Below, in pieces: positions 22,565 to 24,994 of a DNA stretch of 24,994 nt. The notes beneath the pieces are model-generated. The model made no database searches, was not told the DNA's origin, and saw only the letters and a program-made list of their open reading frames with translations. The position numbers and the translations under genes are program-made. Each line of letters starts with the position of its first letter. The first letter of the stretch is position 1. The stretch is from positions 1 through 24,994 of the forward strand of contig CAJMRD010000027.1 of NCBI GenBank assembly GCA_905215725.1, read 5' to 3'. The DNA comes from an uncultured bacterium. GTDB lineage: Bacteria; Actinomycetota; Coriobacteriia; Coriobacteriales; Coriobacteriaceae.

Positions 22565-23434
22565 ATGGATATCGATAACTTTGAATGGTGGTATAGCGAG
22601 GGCGAGGCTCCGGACGAGGAGTGGGACGAGCCCGCGTCGCGTGACGTGTCGAGCGATGAGGACGAGACCGGCAACGATGCCGCTGTCGAGCCTGATGCCG
22701 CCTCCGATGCCGCCGAGCCCCTGACCTTTGAGCAGGCTTGGGCCCAAGCCGAGGCCGATGAGGCTAAGGCCGATGCCACGGCCACACTCGGTGAGCCGGC
22801 GGACATGTCCATCTCGCCGGCCAAGACCCCGCAGCCGCGCCATAACATCGACCCCGACAGCACGGCATCCTTCAGTATTCTCGACGTGCCCTCGCAGGGT
22901 GCTCAGGCGCCCGCGCCCACACGTCGTCCCAATCTGTCTCGCGAGGAAGATGCAGGACGTCGCTCTCCGCTCGGCCCCATCCTTATCGCCTTCATGGCCG
23001 GCGTTATCGCATGCTCGGTAATTGGAAACGTCTGGAGCCATGTTGAACAACAGCGAAAAGACGCCGCCAAGGTCGAGATGTCTATCGAGCAATCGCTCGG
23101 CCGCACGCGCTCGGTACATGTGTCGGTCGAGGTCAAGGACGGCGCGACGTGGGACACCGCGCGCGGCGACAGCCAAATGCTCATCCACATCGTGGGGCGC
23201 ACGCTCAAAGGGCAGACGATTGACGAGTATCAATACGTCAATTCCGCTGGTGACGGCATCGAACTTAAGCCCGGCGACTACGAGCTCACCGTCGATGAAC
23301 CGCCCGTCGCCACCGACGGCACGCGCTTCCGTGCCTCAAAGCGCATGGTCCCCGTGAGCTTTAACTCACAGGCGCCCGACACGGTCGACACCACACCGCA
23401 GGGCGGGTTCGACCTTTACGTGGATACCCAGTAG
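22565..23434 (+). CDS. Single-pass membrane protein with acidic N-terminal domain, unknown function
   Basis: The 289-aa product is not recognised. Residues 1-130 are strongly acidic and low-complexity (rich in Asp, Glu, Ala, Pro), without an N-terminal signal peptide. A Gly-Arg-Arg-Ser stretch precedes one hydrophobic helix at about 136-157 (LGPILIAFMAGVIACSVIG). The C-terminal ~130 residues look like a beta-rich extracellular domain (VHVSVEVKDG, LIHIVGRTLKG, IELKPGDYELTVDEPP). Orientation is probably N-in/C-out. The start follows AAGGGG by 8 nt. Codon use matches the surrounding chromosome. An envelope or regulatory role is possible; nothing in the neighbours decides it. Confidence 0.75.
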   Translation: MDIDNFEWWYSEGEAPDEEWDEPASRDVSSDEDETGNDAAVEPDAASDAAEPLTFEQAWAQAEADEAKADATATLGEPADMSISPAKTPQPRHNIDPDSTASFSILDVPSQGAQAPAPTRRPNLSREEDAGRRSPLGPILIAFMAGVIACSVIGNVWSHVEQQRKDAAKVEMSIEQSLGRTRSVHVSVEVKDGATWDTARGDSQMLIHIVGRTLKGQTIDEYQYVNSAGDGIELKPGDYELTVDEPPVATDGTRFRASKRMVPVSFNSQAPDTVDTTPQGGFDLYVDTQ

Positions 23435-23547
23435 GTGCTCGCCGCTCATTCCGCTATGACTACTCAATAATCGCCTGCTGTCCCGTCCCGCCGCCAAGAG
23501 TGGGACAATAGCCCTCGACACTATTGTTTATTTTTGGAGGAAGTAGC

Positions 23548-24849
23548 ATGTCTACCGTCACTACCATCAAGCGCGGCGGCCTCACCGCGGCCATTCGCGT
23601 CTTACAGGCAGGGTATTCCTGTCTGGTACTGGAAAAACACAACCTGCCCGGCGGCTTTGCCACCAGCTTCCGGCGGGGGCGCTTTGAATTCGAAGCCAGT
23701 TTGCATGAACTCAATGACTTCGGTTCCCCTGAGGAACCGGGGGATATCCGCACCCTGTTCCGGCAATTAGGGGTGGAAGATAAAATCGACTGGATTCGCA
23801 TTCCCGAAGCGTATCATCTGATTACCACCGATAAAAAATACGATTGTGTCATGCCCTTCGGCGTGCAGGCGTTTACCGATAAAATGGAGGAACTGGTGCC
23901 CGGTTCCCGTCCGTCGGTGACGGCGTTTTTTGAACTGTGCGATGAAGTGCGCGCCGCTCAGACGTATTCCATGAAGGTGAACGGCCACACCGATTCGGAG
24001 TATATGAAAAAGCATTTCCCCAACTTCCTGCGGGCGGGCAGCTATTCGGTAAACGAAGTGCTGGCAGCGTTGAAAATGCCCCAAAAAGCCCAGGATATTC
24101 TGGGGGCTTACTGGTGTTACCTGGGGGTGGACCTGGACCGCATGAGTTTCCTGCATTATGGTTCCATGGTGATCCGGTATATCACCCGGGATGCCTGGAT
24201 GCCGAAAATGCGCTCCCACGAAATCAGCCTGGCGATGGAAACCCGCATTCGCGAACTGGGGGGCGATATTTGGTACCATTCCCCGGCAGCGCATATTCTC
24301 ACCGATGAAGCCGGCACCATTACCGGAGTGTCGCTCACGGACGGCCAGGTAATTCCAACCCGCCGTATTATCGCCAATGTAGCGCCCCACGTGGTGTTCG
24401 GTTCCATGATGGACAAAAAAGCGGTAACGCCTCAAATTACCCGGGCTACCAATGCTCGTACCTTTGCCGGACGGGGCTTTTCACTGTTTTTGGGGCTGAA
24501 TAAATCCGCCGAAGAACTGGGGATCAAGAGCCACAACTATTTTATTTACGATACCGCCGATTCCGTCAAGCAGTACGACCTCATGCGCCGGGTGGATACC
24601 AACCACGTACAGGCCACCGTGTGCCTGAATAACGCTTACCCGGCTTGTTCACCTGAGGGTACCTGCATGATGTACTTTACCACCATGTTCATGTCTGACG
24701 ACTGGGGCAATGTGACGGAGACCGACTACTTCAAGGCCCTGGTGGCGGAGGGGAAGATCGTGCCCACCACCCGGAAGGACCGGGATCAGCAGGCGGCCGC
24801 GGAGAAGAAGACCACTGTCCGCCGGGGTGGCAAGACGACCAAAGAGTAA
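23548..24849 (+). pseudogene. Chimeric ORF: truncated FAD-dependent desaturase-like oxidoreductase fused at both ends
   Basis: The 433-aa frame starts at ATG 23548 with GGAGG and native-style upstream DNA. Its first ~10 residues (MSTVTTIKRG) replace the beta-1/GxGxxG part of the FAD site. From GLTAAIRVLQAGYSCLVLEK (E29) and PGGFATSF it is a phytoene-desaturase/NAD(P)-FAD-type oxidoreductase through to CMMYFTTMFMSDDWGN. The final ~40 residues after DYFK (393-396) become Lys/Arg-rich (VRRGGKTTKE) and end short of the family's usual C-terminus. Codon use in about 23580-24700 is AT-richer (AAA, GAT, ATT, TTT) than the chromosome to the left, and the tail changes again to GC-rich codons. Without GxGxxG it is unlikely to bind FAD. 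It is a misjoin or a recombined relic. Confidence 0.7.
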
Positions 24850-24864
24850 AGGAGCTGATGGAAA

Positions 24865-24994
24865 ATGTGGACCTGGGGCAAGCCTCAGTTTTTTGGCCTG
24901 AGAGCCCGGGCGGCCAACGTGTGCACCAGCAAGGGCGACTATACGGCCGAGCAGTTCCAGGCCGATTTCCCGCAGTTCTTCAACTCCACAGGGG
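24865..24994 (+). CDS. Phage head-tail connector-like protein, 5' fragment
   Basis: Only 43 codons are visible, running off the window. The residues GDYTAEQFQADFPQF resemble the start of phage DUF4054/gp6-like head-tail connector proteins (Y-T-x-E-Q-F-x-x-D-F-P-x-F). The preceding tail of the fused ORF (KALVAEGKIVPTTRKDRDQQ and a basic end) would suit another phage structural gene. AGGAG lies about 11 nt before ATG 24865; an out-of-frame ATG at 24858 gives no recognisable protein. Codon use differs from the main chromosome. Confidence 0.45.
   Translation, partial: MWTWGKPQFFGLRARAANVCTSKGDYTAEQFQADFPQFFNSTG

Noticed and set aside
22313..23233. N-terminal extension of the MFS exporter frame to about 720 residues
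   Set aside because: The extension crosses two repeats and the antisense of the acidic membrane protein, is not hydrophobic or MFS-like, and a start with an RBS exists at 22303.
1..24994. tRNA, rRNA or riboswitch genes
   Set aside because: No cloverleaf-like stretch with a CCA/T-loop signature and no recognised riboswitch core was found by reading; a covariance-model scan would be decisive.

Overview
The window looks like a gut Coriobacteriia chromosome, most likely Collinsella or a close relative. The evidence is high GC, strong GC3 codon bias that leaves long antisense frames open, RBSs of the AAGGAG/GAAAGGA type, and many short intergenic palindromic repeats. The genus call comes from protein recognition and general character, not from a search. 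The last ~1.4 kb does not fit this picture and appears to come from one or two other genomes.

Left part (1-5535): the 5' part of an RlmL-type 23S rRNA methyltransferase (minus strand) diverges from a Cof-type HAD phosphatase, followed by a short transaldolase/fructose-6-phosphate aldolase. A strong terminator separates the latter from a convergent tex gene that is broken by a frameshift near 4361-4383. Both convergent genes carry the same ~50-bp 3' motif directly after their stop codons.

Middle-left (5536-11096): a minus-strand operon of SDR dehydrogenase, OFA-type MFS transporter and Gfo/Idh/MocA dehydrogenase diverges from a LysR regulator. This looks like a substrate-inducible uptake and oxidation cassette for a polyol, sugar acid or similar compound. 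A membrane-bound GGDEF protein follows.

Middle (11097-17300): a 62-bp-period array of three imperfect palindromes and a terminator precede a three-gene minus-strand operon, marR - ABC exporter (degenerate NBD) - ABC exporter (canonical NBD). Its genes overlap by 8 nt, and the promoter TTGACA-N17-TAAATT is overlapped by a perfect dyad operator. A divergent plus-strand pair encodes a pyridoxal/pyridoxamine kinase and a small Cys-rich TIGR04076-like protein, also overlapping by 8 nt.

Right (17300-23450): two AAA_14/DUF4143-type ATPases with a PD-(D/E)XK-like C-terminal motif flank a low-molecular-weight protein tyrosine phosphatase. Each ATPase is preceded by three copies of a short motif at an exact 33-bp period. 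The motifs differ (TGCATTT-type versus TGTA-N7-TACA) but the geometry is the same, which makes this the most interesting candidate regulatory system here. A DHA1-like MFS exporter and an acidic single-pass membrane protein of unknown function follow.

End (23450-24994): an ORF with a native-looking RBS and first ~10 codons runs into an N-terminally truncated FAD-dependent desaturase-like oxidoreductase of different codon use, then into a phage-like tail. The start of a phage head-tail-connector-like gene follows. The protein lacks the GxGxxG half of its FAD site. An assembly or amplification chimera is the simplest explanation.

No rRNA, tRNA, CRISPR array or transposase gene was recognised.
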